From: Rhabditoides inermis
Taxonomy: Eukaryota > Nematoda > Chromadorea > Rhabditida > Rhabditidae
Direction of reading: 5' to 3'
Length of the DNA stretch: 64,000 nt
NCBI GenBank assembly: GCA_963966185.1
Contig: CAWZYM010000185.1
Location: 368,501-432,500, forward strand
The number at the start of each line of letters is the position of its first letter. Within the stretch, counting starts at the first letter, position 1. This document shows positions 12,995-24,989 of the stretch, piece after piece. Made by a program: the position numbers and the translations under genes. The notes below the pieces were generated by a model that made no database searches, was not told the DNA's origin, and was given only the letters and a program-made list of their open reading frames with translations.

Positions 12995-13165
12995 CGCGAT
13001 CGCTCATAACTTCTTTCGGAGAAAAGATACAAAGATGCCACCGACCAGTGATATGGCCTACGGAACGGTGCGAATCTAACTAACATGGTTTGGATGAGTT
13101 CACATGGTTGCAAACATGACCTTTGGGTATCGCTTATTGAAAATTCTGGCGCGAGCCCTATCCTA
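12995..13165 (+). repeat. dispersed repeat, degenerate inverse copy at 34905-35085
   Basis: Shares, in reverse orientation with 34905-35085, the blocks ATAACTTCTTTCGGAGAAAA, GGCCTACGGAACGGTGCGAA and TTCTGGCGCGAGCCCTATCC. The family is unknown. The open frames here (12646-13083 +, 12895-13275 -) look accidental. Confidence 0.7.
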
Positions 13166-13689
13166 AGCCAAATGAGCCTCTCTAATATAGGTTTAGTTTG
13201 TAAGTCTTGCCATGATGATCCATTGTTGTGGGTCTTCTCTCTGCCAGTTGCTTCCGTAGATCGGATTGCGATCACGTCATACTAATTTTTGATTTCTAAT
13301 AATGTGCGACGCACGAGTTTTTCACCCAGTTGAACAGGTTCTATGTATATTTTGCTCGGTGTTCAGAAAGAATCATGAAAATGACAGTCATTTTCAGTTT
13401 TCAACATTGAACTTGTTTTTTTTTCTCTTCACGAGTTTCTCATTGTGTGAGAACTGTTCAAATAGGTCGATGTGAAACGTGATTTGCTCACGACGAGTCA
13501 GCTGCTTCCGGCCGAAGCTCTAAAATGGAGAGATCAATCAATCAATCATCTATTCAGAAGCATGCATGCGGTACACCACGCAGAGAGAAACACGTGTTAC
13601 CATGGTCGGATATGAAGAGACACTCACATACTCACAGGAGCACGAGTTCTAGTCAGAGATTGCGGAGATCGTATAGAAGATTTATCGCA

Positions 13690-14640
13690 AATCAATGGTT
13701 GGGGGGAAGTATTGATATTGCTGAAATGGGGGGCAAAAATGGTGGTCCGGCTTGTCCCGTCGACGGTCCCTTTGCAAAAGATGCTTGGTCGCAGCGTCCT
13801 GAAGGCGTCGGGGTCGATTGGGGCAGCCGGCTGTATCGCGCTTTGTCAGACAGCCCTCTTGGTCCCTTTGTGGCAGGGAGAGAAACGGTCTTACACGAGT
13901 ACAGTATGAAGCCTCGTCGATTAGAAATCTGTTGATATAGGGTCCTTATAGGGGCGCGTATGTGCGCATAGTGTTCCTTGTATTTCGCCACCATATTCAG
14001 CGCCTTTTCGGGTCTATTCCTTCCATATTTCGGACAGTAGTTGTCGTTCATCACATGTAGATGGTATATCGCCTTCGAGTATTCGAGCGTCTCGCACTGT
14101 ATCTGTCCTATCAGCGAATTCCAGTCAGTCTTTGGTATTCCGAGTGCAGTCAGTGCTGCATCATTGCCCTTCCAGTTGTCGCCGAGTGAACTGACCAAGT
14201 ATGGGTGCAGAGACACTTTGTATCCCAGTTCTCTATACGTTTCGGCTATTCCCGTGTATTTCGCAATCTTTTCGGCTCGTATGACTCGAGTCCGTTTCCG
14301 AATGAAACGCGCACATCCACTATGACCACCTCTTTTTCGCCCTCTCGTTTCAGCACAATGTCCGGCCGCAGACTGCCGCCATTGATCGAATCGCGAGTGT
14401 CTGTCTCTATCCACGCACTCTCGTTTGCCGCACTCTTTTCCGCAGCCGCCACTATCAGATCCTGTATATTGTTATCCAGTCGATAACCGCGTAATCTCCA
14501 CCGAGTACTATCCGTTCTCGCTGCTGTTGACTGGCTGATGTTGCGCCAGCCCTCGTTTCTCGGGTACGAAGAGTGCGCTCATGTCACCTTGACGCGCCAT
14601 CTCTTACGATCACATTCTGGCATGGCTGATAGGGCATAAT
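13690..14640 (-). pseudogene. dead non-LTR retrotransposon fragment (R2/R4-like endonuclease end)
   Basis: Two overlapping minus-strand frames carry the C-terminal region of a reverse transcriptase with a restriction-like endonuclease. One frame (14246-14452) reads GGSLRPDIVLKREGEKEVVI followed by VDVRVSFGNGLESYEPKRLR, with the PD...DV residues expected of the nuclease core. The next frame (from 14414 down) continues EKIAKYTGIAETYRELGYKV and then a long, less conserved tail. The frame shift between the two, plus stops upstream toward 14640, show it is inactive. No polymerase domain is left. In R2/R4/Dong-type elements this domain nicks the target site. Confidence 0.7.
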
Positions 14641-14862
14641 TACAGTAACTCATTGTGTACCAGTATGTTTAAAACTGAATCGATGGAAGTTGCCAGTTGC
14701 GGTGAACGGTGATGGCATGTCGCACGAAGAGTGGACGGTGAAGCCAGACCTGCCTTTCTGACTATCTGCCTATTAGTCCCCATGACACATAAATCAACGA
14801 ACAGTCATGCATGGATTTATCATTGGAACTGATCGAGATTGGTACAGTAGCGAGCGAGCCGA

Positions 14863-15006
14863 TCAGCCCCTCTTGTTCGGACTTTCCAGCTTGTGCAGCA
14901 TTTCAAACAGACGGAGGTAGTCGATGCCGGAGTGGCGAGACGCCTTGAAGCCACGGCTGCGGTCGAATGGGTCGTCATAGCACAGCGAGACCTGGAGCGA
15001 GAGAGT

Positions 15007-15054
<48 letters not shown>

Positions 15055-15258
15055 GTGGGAGAGAGAGAGTGGGAGAGAGAGAGTGGGAGAGGGAGGGAGA
15101 GAGTGAGGGAGAGAGAGTGAGAGAAAAGGAGAGAGAGAAAGAGGGAGAGTGAGAGAGAGAGAGAGGGGAAGAGAGAGGGGAAGAGAGAGGGGAAGAGAGG
15201 AGGAGAACTATACCGAGATGAGAGCAGCAACAAGAAGGAAGATTGTAGTGACGTTCAT
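14863..15258 (-). CDS. 57-residue secreted peptide precursor, two exons
   Basis: Exon 1 (15214-15258) encodes MNVTTIFLLVAALIS. A GT-AG intron filled with GA/CT repeats follows, and exon 2 (14863-14991) continues VSLCYDDPFDRSRGF to a TGA. The start is a clear signal peptide with likely cleavage after the small residues near SLC. The mature part of about 38 residues includes KASRHSGIDYLRLFEMLHKL and ends ESPNKRG. It has no cysteine after the cleavage point, so a linear peptide, perhaps a neuropeptide-like or effector peptide, is inferred. The intron is in phase 0 and a TATA box lies about 36 bases upstream of the ATG. The gene is too short for usual ORF finding. I do not recognise a named family. 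Confidence 0.65.
14998..15200. repeat. GA-rich tract forming most of the peptide-gene intron
   Basis: About 200 bases of GA dinucleotides with GGGA and TGGGA breaks. It fills the intron between the two short exons and generates long accidental frames rich in Ser/Leu or Arg/Glu. Confidence 0.9.
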
Positions 15259-15293
15259 ATTGATGAGTGTGTGGTGTGGAAGCCTGATCGGCG

Positions 15294-15303
15294 TTTATAT
15301 AAA
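15294..15303 (-). promoter_or_regulatory. TATA box of the small secreted peptide gene
   Basis: TTTATATAAA on the minus strand, 36 bases upstream of the start codon at 15258, at a spacing that fits a TATA-driven start just before the ATG. Confidence 0.55.
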
Positions 15304-15564
15304 GACGTACCAATCCATTAGTGTCTCGTATTATTATAGTTCGCACGTGACCACTGTATAATATCTATACGTTTAATGCGCTTCTGTGCGCAAATGGACT
15401 ACTAAACATGTATATGTATACTCATATACATTGTGATGTTTGATCTCTTTTCTTCGTACATTGAAAACCCCAAGTCACTCATTTCCACGAGTTGCATCGA
15501 TGAACACCCAAAACATACATTATTGACATGTGATACACATGTTTATCTATAGTACATGTGTATT

Positions 15565-16284
15565 CTAGTACGGGGGTCGGGCGTCCCTCTTGCACAGGCT
15601 GGGAAGGCGCACGTTGCAGTCGATACTTCGCCAGAGAGGCGCCGATCCAGCGTTCGCCTGCAAGGATGACAGATTGAGATGACGTCATGCTCATCTCTCT
15701 GTTTTTTTATCTGTCACCGAATCGCATGGTGTCTATAAAAGGTATGAAATCTGCTCAAGTATTTCAACATCGCGGATCTTGAACACAGTATGTTGTCGAG
15801 AGCGTCAAAAGCTCATAGTTGAAAAATGGAAAAGGAGGTGAAAAAATGGAAAATGTGGAAAATGAGATTGGAAAAGGAGGAGACGGTACTCACATATACG
15901 CACACGTTGTTGCCGACTTGGTTCCTGTCCCAGTGGTAGTCGACCGGGCTGCCGTCGGTGTCCACCCACTGACCCCGCACGTTGTGGATGCCGATCCATA
16001 GCTTCGAGCTGGACAGGCCTGAACACTGATGTCGAAGAAGAAGTCAACTGGCAGAGGATCCTCAGCAGAGGGTCAAGAGGTTGTAGAGGGTTTGACGTTG
16101 TGATTTGCTTGTGAAAGGCTAACTGTATGACGGGAAGGCTAACAGTATGACTCCTTTTTTGGAAGCATGATAAAGTCGGATTCAGACTACATTTGAAAGA
16201 AGCCTGTCTGACCGAGTTCTTTCTCTCTTTCGGAAGCATGATCGAGTCTGATTCAGCCTACAGTTGAGTGCCAGACTGACCGAG

Positions 16285-16329
<45 letters not shown>

Positions 16330-17172
16330 GGAAGCATGAGTCTGATTTGGCTTTCAATTGAAAAGAGCATGACTGACCGTGTTCCTTCTCTCTTTCGGAA
16401 GCATGATCGAGTCTGACTTACGAAAACCAGCCCTGTACGTTTTCGTACTGGAAACGTATAGGAAAAAGTAACACCATAAATCGATGTTTGGGGACCTAAA
16501 CTAAGGTATCTTATCAATTTGGTTCGGATCTGAGGGTGTGGCTCTAACGACACTCCTCGTCGGCCACAATTGAGTGCCCGACTGACCGAGTTCCTTCTCT
16601 CTCTCTCTCTCTCTCTCTCTTTTGGAAGCATGAGTCTGATTTGGCCTTTAATTGAAAAGAGCCCGACTGACCGAGCTCCTTCTCGTCGTTAGCGTTGTGA
16701 ATGGAGGCGAGGTGGCCACCCTCCCACACACAACTCTCCTCCGCCTGCGAGAACGAGAGCAGCATCGGGTTCACCTGCAAAGACACACTGAAAGTAGATC
16801 ACCTTTTTGCTTCATAGATTCTTTTTTGTATCTTGTTATCTATCACAGACTCCGCCGCGCTGCCCAGTCTAGAACAGGAGTCGTAACTGGGTTCGTTCGT
16901 TATTTCCAACTTATCCACACTTGTTGTCTGTCTAATTATTGTATTCTACTATTTGTACCTTGTAGCACGCCTGCGTCTCGTTGTTGTACTTCCAGCCGGT
17001 GGGGCACATGAAGTACAGACAGATGGACGGCTTGGATAGCTGAAACAAGATGTGTGGATCATTCACTTCTTAAGCTGTGTATACCCTGCAGTCGACAGCA
17101 GCCTGAGTGCCGTTCTTGAAGAAAAGAGCGCACGCGCCGTCGGTCATAGAGGGCTCTCCTGGAAGGGAAGAA

Positions 17173-17225
<53 letters not shown>

Positions 17226-18025
17226 ATGTCTCACCGGGCGCCCAGTTGTATCCGAATGGCAGGTAGTCGCTGTAGTGCCATCCGCCCATCCCGTAGAACC
17301 GCCCACCCACACCTCATCCGTGTGCAGCTGGCCTGAAACAAGTAGAGGTTAGTATTTTCAACCCTCTTACTTTACCGGAAATGTGTACTTTACCAAATGT
17401 CTTGAGTACCTCACACCACTACATGTTGAAGTAGAGTCTCTTCAATCTATATACACCTGAGGTGACACTGCTGACTGCTGACTACCCCCGAAATGCCCTA
17501 TTAAGAAAAACCTACCATCTCGCCTTCGAATTATTCCAGAACAGCCTCCAAACCACTTCGACTTCGAACTACTCGCGACTGATCTAACTGTAACTCTTCC
17601 GAACTACCACGAAAATGCTTCCGCATGCCACGCTTTCAGAAAGGTCTACTCCGTGAAGAATACAATACCATATATAACGCACTGGGGAACCAGGTGGTGT
17701 CGATGGGTCCCTCGACTGTGAAGATATCTCCACCCTCCGCCTGCAGCATACACACCCTCCGGGCTTGGTCGAACGGCATAGGAGGGTTGTATTGAACGAC
17801 AAGTTTGTTTGTAGTTTGTGTTTGTGTTATGGGTGCATCTAAACATTTAGGTAGAGTAAGGTGCAATTAAATTGTATTGGTTGTCAGATAATGGCAACGA
17901 ATGGTGAAATGGAAGTAGTTGCTCACCGTGAAGCAGCCTCCCCAGTCGGGGAAGCGGACCGCGTCAGCGGGGCAGTCAGCGAGGACCGCGGGAAGGAGAA
18001 GGAGAATCGAGAGAGGAGCAGCATC
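15565..18025 (-). CDS. secreted double C-type lectin-domain protein, with frame defects
   Basis: Exons at about 17927-18025, 17683-17839, 17235-17332, 17085-17158, 16959-17039, 16672-16774, 15894-16018 and 15565-15657. Domain 1 runs from CPADAVRFPDWGGCF through PFDQARRVCMLQAEGGDIF to the terminal CA...VDC cysteines. Domain 2 runs from CPTGWKYNNETQACYK through SFSQAEESCVWEGGHLASIH and SSSKLWIGIHNVRGQWVD to RLPSLCKRD. Such proteins are secreted sugar-binding or immune effectors in nematodes. Three defects are visible. The signal peptide is out of frame with the only nearby ATG unless a CT dinucleotide is gained or lost. Exon 3 switches frame between DEVWVGG and MGGWHYSDYLPFGYNWAP. Exon 2 lacks an AG acceptor at the expected place. 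It may be a pseudogene or may reflect indel errors in repetitive sequence. Confidence 0.8.
16140..16671. repeat. degenerate tandem repeat in lectin intron that copies the exon end and donor
   Basis: At least four units of about 70-110 bases contain GACTGACCGAG(C/T)TCC, CT tracts, TTTGGAAGCATGA and AGTCTGATT. The first motif is the 3' end and splice donor of the adjacent exon (16672-16774), so each unit carries a copy of that junction. Confidence 0.8.
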
Positions 18026-18071
18026 CTGCAAGATTATATTTTGAAAAGCAACACAATAATTAATAGAAAGC

Positions 18072-18110
18072 TTATGAAATCACTGATAGCGAATCCGCGG
18101 TTTATTTAGC
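18072..18110 (-). promoter_or_regulatory. duplicated promoter-like block, proximal copy
   Basis: Contains ATGAAATCACTGATAGC and CCGCGGTTTATT on the plus strand, upstream of the lectin gene. On the minus strand the A/T-rich AAATAAACCGCGG precedes the first exon by ~50 bases. Confidence 0.4.
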
Positions 18111-18201
18111 ATCATCCTACAAGGCTACACGTATACAAAATTGTTATACTTTACACAATATAATAATTAATTGTAACAATGAACGACTGGACTATATATC
18201 A

Positions 18202-18240
18202 CTATGAAATCACTGATAGCTCAGCCGCGGTTTATATAGT
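18202..18240 (-). promoter_or_regulatory. duplicated promoter-like block, distal copy with TATA
   Basis: Same block as 18072-18110, here with ACTATATAAACCGCGG on the minus strand, a good TATA element. The two copies are 130 bases apart. Confidence 0.45.
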
Positions 18241-18754
18241 GACGCGCGGTGTGTAGTTTCCTCCCTGCTTATTCGCAATCTTTCGGGGAAGTTTTGGAGC
18301 TGGCGTCTTATCTCGGTCTTGCCTCGTGGCGATTGGTGATAGGGAAAGTGGCGTCACTCTAATCCGCATATGTCATGTTTCGTACCGAATATGTTTTATC
18401 GCTTGGCAAAAAACGGAACATTATGGACTTTAGTCTTTACATTTGAACGAATATCGAAATTCTTTATCTTTCCATTGCCCACACCCACATTGCAGCATGA
18501 CATTTGATATTCACTGCAATATTCCTTCTCATTGATCTTTCTCGTATAAGTATCAATGAGATCTTTTCCTCTTTTTCTCCATTTCCTTTTCTCCTTCATG
18601 GATGAGATACGATCATATTGACGTAGTGACGATGCAAAACGTTTATCCGAATATGACATAGAAACAGTTATGTTCGGAGCGCGGGATTCGAGTGAGAGTG
18701 CTTGAATGGCGGCTCAGAAAGAAAGGACAGGGATGGGCATAGGATGCTGCTCTC

Positions 18755-18806
18755 TTACGAGGAGGAAGAGCGCTGCGAGTGGGTGGCACGCTCCTGGAAT
18801 GAGAGA

Positions 18807-18841
<35 letters not shown>

Positions 18842-18850
18842 CAGAGAGAG

Positions 18851-18892
<42 letters not shown>

Positions 18893-21240
18893 CACCGCAC
18901 CTCTCCGTCCTTGTTGTAGAGGACTGTCTGAACGTTGGCCCCGACTCCGAACGTGTCGTCTCCGTCGAAGACGAGGGACTCGGGCGGATTGTGCGCGCCG
19001 CCCTGACCGCGAGCCCACACCTGGAAGGAGGAGAGAGGTGAATGATGTTGATTCAAGAAATCGCCTGGACTCGCATCTAGTTCTAGTCGCAGAGACGCTG
19101 TACGTTTCACATTTCACCCGCGAGCTCACACCTATGTAGGTTGGGAAAATGGTAATTATGCTAATTTCACTTTTCACAGTTTTCAAGAACCGCGCGCCCA
19201 CACACCTGCACAGAAAACGTACGTTTCACATGTAACAGTTTTGAGAATTTGCTTAGTGCAGTTTTGAGTCTACCGGTCAGTTCGACGCTTATAACTTTTT
19301 TGGACCAATACAAGTTTCTAGTCACTAGAAGTTTCGACACGGATAAACTTGATTTTGTTTTACTTTGACGGTCTTTCCGGGGCGAAGAACGAAGTCGTGG
19401 GGGAAGGTGTAGACGATCTCCTGAAATCCGGGTTGATCTTTCTCTTCCTCTCTCTCTATATTTCTCTCCCTCCCTCTCCCTCTCTTTCTCTCCCCCTCTC
19501 CTCTCTCTCTCCTCTCTCTACTCTCACTTACCCTCTTTCCGTCGATCTTCCTCTTGAGCTTCCACTCCCCGATCGGCTCCTCCTTTGCCCTGTGTGTGTT
19601 CTCCAGAACCACGTACTTGCCCTCGGGCGACGTCTCCTGAGAAATGACGTCACCTCGTGAGATGTTCTGTGCACGCTACTGTCTTTTCACGATACAATTC
19701 GACGGAGCTAGGAGTTCTTGAGCGTAGTTATTAGTCTCGTTTCGACTGTATAGGTGCAGTCAGCCTCTTCGAAAGCCATTCGGGAGTGTTTCGAAGGCAT
19801 AGCAAGGCATTCCGAAGTGTTCGGGGTATACGGGAGTGTTTCGAAGGCAATTCGGCAGTGTTCTGAGTGCGATTCGAAAGGCAATTCCGAAGTGTTTTGA
19901 GGGCATTCGGGAGTGTTTCGAAGAGACTGACCGGTACTTATGTACTAGTGTACTAGCTGTTTTTACGTGTGAGCTCTCAGAATGCGTGAACATGCTCCCA
20001 ACCTGGATGGAGACGTTTCCCTTGGCGCTCCTGGAGTAGGAGGTGCGCGAGCTGGTCTCGCCCTTCACCACGCGCATCGTTTCCGTATCAGCCACCTCGT
20101 TGATGCCAGTGGTGCGCACCACCTGCAGCGATTTATTGATTGATTTATAGATGTTTTGACATATCGCTTATCGGTTCAACGATTGATTTATCGATTTATT
20201 GATTACTAGATTATTGATTATCGATCACCTGCTCGACGAGCTGCCTGAGTCCCGGTCCGTCGCCCTCGCCCTCCAGCATCTTGCGGTAGATCGCAATCTC
20301 CGCGTCCAGGGTCTGGAATAGGGGTACTGTATATTGTGATTACTGTAGTCTGAACCTAAAGTACTGTAGTCTGGGTTACTGTAATCTGTATACGGTAGGC
20401 ATACGGTACCTGCTTGGTGTCGAGGAGCATCTGCAGCTCGACCATGAGCGCCTGGCACTCCTCGCGCATCTTCCGGATCTGCGCGTCCTTGTCATTGAGG
20501 GCCGCCTCGTACGAGCTGAAACGGGGTACGGTATTGGCGGTGGAGCATAAAAATGATGGACACTACGCATTACAGAGACAATTACGGGTTCTCTTAAAGC
20601 ATCTGCTGAAACGTATCGGATTCTTTTCTTCTAAGAAACGTACCGCTGGTCGTCCTCGAGCTGATAATTGAGCTCCTGGATCTGCTTCTCCAGCATAGCA
20701 TTCTGCAAATGTTCAGGCGTCAGAACACAAAGCACAAAGTACCGTATCCCCCGATCAATACTCACCCTGCCCTCGAGATCGGCGAGCTTGCCGCGCATGT
20801 CGGTGACCTGCGTGCGCAGACGCTTCACCTCGTCCTTGGCGTGGCCCTGGATACGGTAGGGTTACTGTAGGTACTGCTGCACTACGGTAGTCTACCGTAC
20901 TCACGTGCTCCATGTTCTGGCGGGCCGACTGCGTCTGGATCTCCTGCACCTTGAGCTTGTACCACGACTCCATGTCGTTGCGGTTGTTGTTCGCCATCTG
21001 AAGAGGGGTACGGTAACTACAGTATACCTTGTTCGAAATACTGTATACACAATTTACACAGGCTATGTATCGACCGCACAAAAAATTCAATCTACAGTAA
21101 TCCGAATTTCAATCTACCGTACTCCCTACCGTACCAGGTCGTACTCGGCGCGGATGTCGCGGATGGCCGAGGCGAGCTCGTTCTTGAAGAACTCGCGGTT
21201 CTCGTTGGTGGTGTCGCGAGCGGCGAGCGCCTGAGGGTAT

Positions 21241-21272
<32 letters not shown>

Positions 21273-23050
21273 TCTCTCTCTCTCTCTCTCCCTCCTCTAC
21301 CTGCAGCTCCTTGATCTCCTGTTCGTGCGCCCTGCGGACGAAGTCGATCTCCTCCAGCAGGGTCGCCACCTGGTTCTGGTAGTCGATGCGCTGTAAGAGA
21401 GAGATTGAAGAAGTGCACTGTTATATAGGCGTCAAAACATAAAACACAAACTCATGACGCATAATAATTAATCGGAACACTGGTCTATGAAATTAAATCG
21501 TCACGTTTCATTCAAGTCGTACGATTACGTACGACATACGCTTTTACGACGTAAGAATTTTTTAATACTGCTGTCAATTGAAGTGAGTGAAAGTTTTCAC
21601 TAGACTCTCATCGTATTGTAGCATTCTATGCAGCTCAGTACTTACACTGAGGTTGAAACGTATCTACAACCCCTATTGTCATGTTGCTACAGAACGCTGT
21701 TCTGGAGTGTTATGTGGTAAACGTTTCATATACCATTTGGCCCCGCTCGCTGAAGTGTCCTAATCAGTCTTAAAGCCCTAATCAATCTTAAAGCCCTAAT
21801 AATGTCCTTGTTGTCAGATCCTAACCCCCCTCTACCTGCAGGGTCTCCTGATCGAGGTCGGTCCTGGCCCTCTGCAGCTCGGACATGAGACGCGCGTTCT
21901 CCTTCTTGATCCGCAGCACCTCCTCCTCCAGCAGAGCGATGCGGCGCTGAAATGGATACGGTAGGGGTTACTGTAGTACGGTAAGGGTTACTGTTGCAGT
22001 TTAGAATACTTCTTTACTTAGCAGGATTACTGTAGTACGGTAAACATACTGGTACGGTTTAGGTCACTTTCGGCCATACTGTAGCCCGGTAGACATTGTT
22101 AGTTCGATAAGGGTTACTGTATGAGTGGTACGGTACCTTGACTTGTACGCCATCTACTTATAGGTACGGTACCTTGAATTGTACGGTATCTACGTATAGT
22201 TACGCTTCTTTGAATGTTACGGCATCTACATAGAGGCACGGTAAATGGTTACTTGGTACAGTACCTTGACTTGTACAGTATCTACGAGTGGTACAGTACC
22301 TTGAGCAGTGCGATCTCGGCCTCGAGGTTTGACAGCTTGACGAGGAGCTCGTCGATCTTCTCGCGATCGCCCGCGCGGCCCTTTGTCGCCTCCTCGAACC
22401 TGGAGATGATCACGTTGCAATACTGTTTTATACATCCCGATCTTTTACGTTTACCTCACACCATTCTTGAATCAGAAATGTATATGCCACTCTCCTCCTT
22501 TCGTACACACAGGTCAGTGTGACATTGCTATGTGTAATACGTTTTCATTACATACGTTTCATCTACTGCGTGAATAGCTGCATTGTTTGTTCGCAATTCA
22601 ATTCCCTTTCGCATTTTGCTTGATTCCCTACTTACTTCCTCTCTTCTGAAATTTTTGTTGTTTCATCCATTACGTGAATAGCCATGTTGCTTGCTCGCAA
22701 TTCAATTTCTTTTCTGCCTGCCTTTCGATTCCCAACTCACTTCCTCTTTACTGAAATCATTGCGTAAAACAGACATGTTGCTTGTTCGCAATTCAACTCC
22801 ATCTGCAATAAGGTTTCATTCCGCCCAGTCACTTCCTCCTTTTGCAAATCAATGTTCGCTACGTTTCATTCATAACGTAAACAGCCATGTTGCTTGTTTG
22901 CAACCTAGTTTCTTCTCAGTATTCCTTTCTATCCACTCACTTCCTCCTGTACTCTGCCACCTCGTCCTGCAGCTTCTTGATCTGCTTCTCCAGCTCCTCC
23001 TTCTGCTTGCCCGTCTCACCGATCACGGTGGTCGCTTCCTGAAGATCAGC

Positions 23051-23105
<55 letters not shown>

Positions 23106-24265
23106 TCAAACGACTGAAAGAGGGAGAAGTGGGGGAGAGGGAGAGAGAAAGACGGTCAGACAGAGACACACACACCTTGAGCTCGCTCTCGTACATGGTC
23201 CTGATGGAGGAGGTGTCCTTGCCCCACCGCGAGCGCAGCAGCTCCAGATCCGCGCCCAGCTTCCTGTTCTGCGCCTCCAGGAAACGCACCTAAATCAAAT
23301 GCTTTATTCGGTGTCGCTATTTCAAAGTCATATGTTTAGAAAGCATATCCATCGGTCATATAGGTAATAGTAGTAAGAAGTAATAATAGTAATAATAAAA
23401 AGGAGTAATAAAGTAAAAGTAACCCCGAGAGGAGTAATAATTTGATTTTGTTATGAACATTTTTGCCGTTCCGATGAATATATTTTGACTCGATTTGATT
23501 TTTTTTTGCATTTTGAAACACCTGCGAATCATTTGAAATCGTTTTTTGTTGAATGCAGAGAATTCATACACGATATTAGGCAAGCACGTGTTATGCCTCT
23601 TTTAAACGCTTGGTGAAACGTATTCACTGCATAGAGTTCTTTTTTTGGATACCGTACTACCGTATGTACTGTATCCCTCAAACTACCGTATCTACCTTAT
23701 TCCCCGTTCTACCGTATCTACCGTATTCCTTGTACTACAGTATCTACCGTATCTATCCTACCGTATCCCTCTACCGTACCTTCTCGATGTAGCTGGCGAG
23801 CTTGTCGTTGAGATCGGCCATGTCCTTCTTCTCGCGCTCGCGCGCATCCCTGAAGAGTAGAAATGAAACGTATTGAAACGTATTGAATTCGAAACGTATG
23901 TTAGTGCGAGATACGTTTCAATCATGGATGATATGCTTCGCCTAAATTTCACTACAATTCCCTGTTTCCCACAACATATTAAATGAAATGTATTTAAAGG
24001 ATGTATCCGTACAATGTATTATTCCCTGATCTTCAGGATGGGGTCGCTTTCGTTCTCGTCAATGAAGACGAGTTTCAAGTTTTGTTCGCGCAGAAAAAAA
24101 CTGGTAAAAAAAGATTTTTCCACGTTTATACAAATTCAAAAGAAGGTTTCATTGATGAGAACAAAAGTGACCCCAACCTGAAGATGGCAAGATTACATTG
24201 TCCGGATAAATCCTTTAAAAGATGCATGGCAGAAAAAAAACAGAGATGCGAGAGAGAAAGCGAGA

Positions 24266-24318
<53 letters not shown>

Positions 24319-24579
24319 GATCCTCTGCTTACCTGATAGTGGAGGCAGCGTTCTGTCCGAAGGGCGAAGCTCCTGAGTTGTGCACAGTCGAAGACGACAT
24401 CTCGGTCACTATCTTCAGCACACGGTTGCCCGACCCTGAATTATCGATTGATTTATTGATTGATTATCGATCGATCGAAACTCACCGGGCGTTCCATAGT
24501 TGTTGGAGGAGGTGGTGACGGTTCTGTTGAAGGTGGGGCGAGAGGAGATGGAGCTACGGTACTCGCTGCTCTCACTCAT
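18755..24579 (-). CDS. ifb-1: cytoplasmic intermediate filament protein, IFB type, complete, 19 exons
   Basis: Start at 24579 and stop at 18755, about 580 residues. Exons, 5' to 3': 24486-24579, 24333-24436, 23780-23849, 23176-23289, 22941-23038, 22300-22399, 21835-21946, 21301-21390, 21135-21230, 20905-20998, 20766-20846, 20644-20702, 20410-20515, 20229-20312, 20003-20122, 19533-19636, 19364-19420, 18901-19020 and 18755-18793. The rod starts with the coil 1A signature [20 protein letters not shown] and ends with [18 protein letters not shown]. The head contains [13 protein letters not shown] lamin-tail domain follows, with [39 protein letters not shown] and [19 protein letters not shown]. 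Nematode IFB-1 pairs with IFA proteins in epidermal filaments that anchor muscle to cuticle; that role is inferred from the family. No frame break is seen. The introns are rich in TACCGTA/TACTGTA and TGAAACGTA motifs. Confidence 0.92.
19755..19934 (-). repeat. copy 3 of the TIR element, in an ifb-1 intron
   Basis: Starts GCAGTCAGCCTCTTCGAAAG and ends GTTTCGAAGAGACTGACCGG. The body is the reverse complement of the copy at 11401-11579 with scattered changes, including the internal GGCATAGCAAGGCATTCCGA block. Confidence 0.85.
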
Positions 24580-24942
24580 TCTGCAATGGGTACTGTAGGT
24601 TCGGTGGAGCGAGCGAATGATGGGATACGTTTCGCGGTTTGCATGTATTATGCGAAGCATGAGAATGATAATGGAAACATTCGAAAGAGAGGAAACGACA
24701 ATACCGATCATTTCATACTGTACTGTCTTGTGGTGTAAACCACAAAAGAGAAGCGATTATCGCGGCATCTCAGAAAAATGACGAGCAGTAATCAGTTCTG
24801 TCAGGAATTCCATGATTGAAAGAATGTTCGAAGCAGGAATTCGTATGATTGGATTATGGTAGATCGGGGGGTGACAGAAATGCGAAGGTGCTGGAAATGA
24901 CGACGACTACAGATGTGGGTCGAAGGGGCTGGACACAGAACC

Positions 24943-24989
<47 letters not shown>

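Noticed and set aside
13525..13935. Plus-strand 136-residue frame
   Set aside because: It is antisense to the dead non-LTR element and has no protein-like features.
5741..19650. Four TGACGTCA (CRE-like) palindromes near 5741, 12038, 15679 and 19640
   Set aside because: Only slightly above chance for the window length and without consistent placement at promoters.
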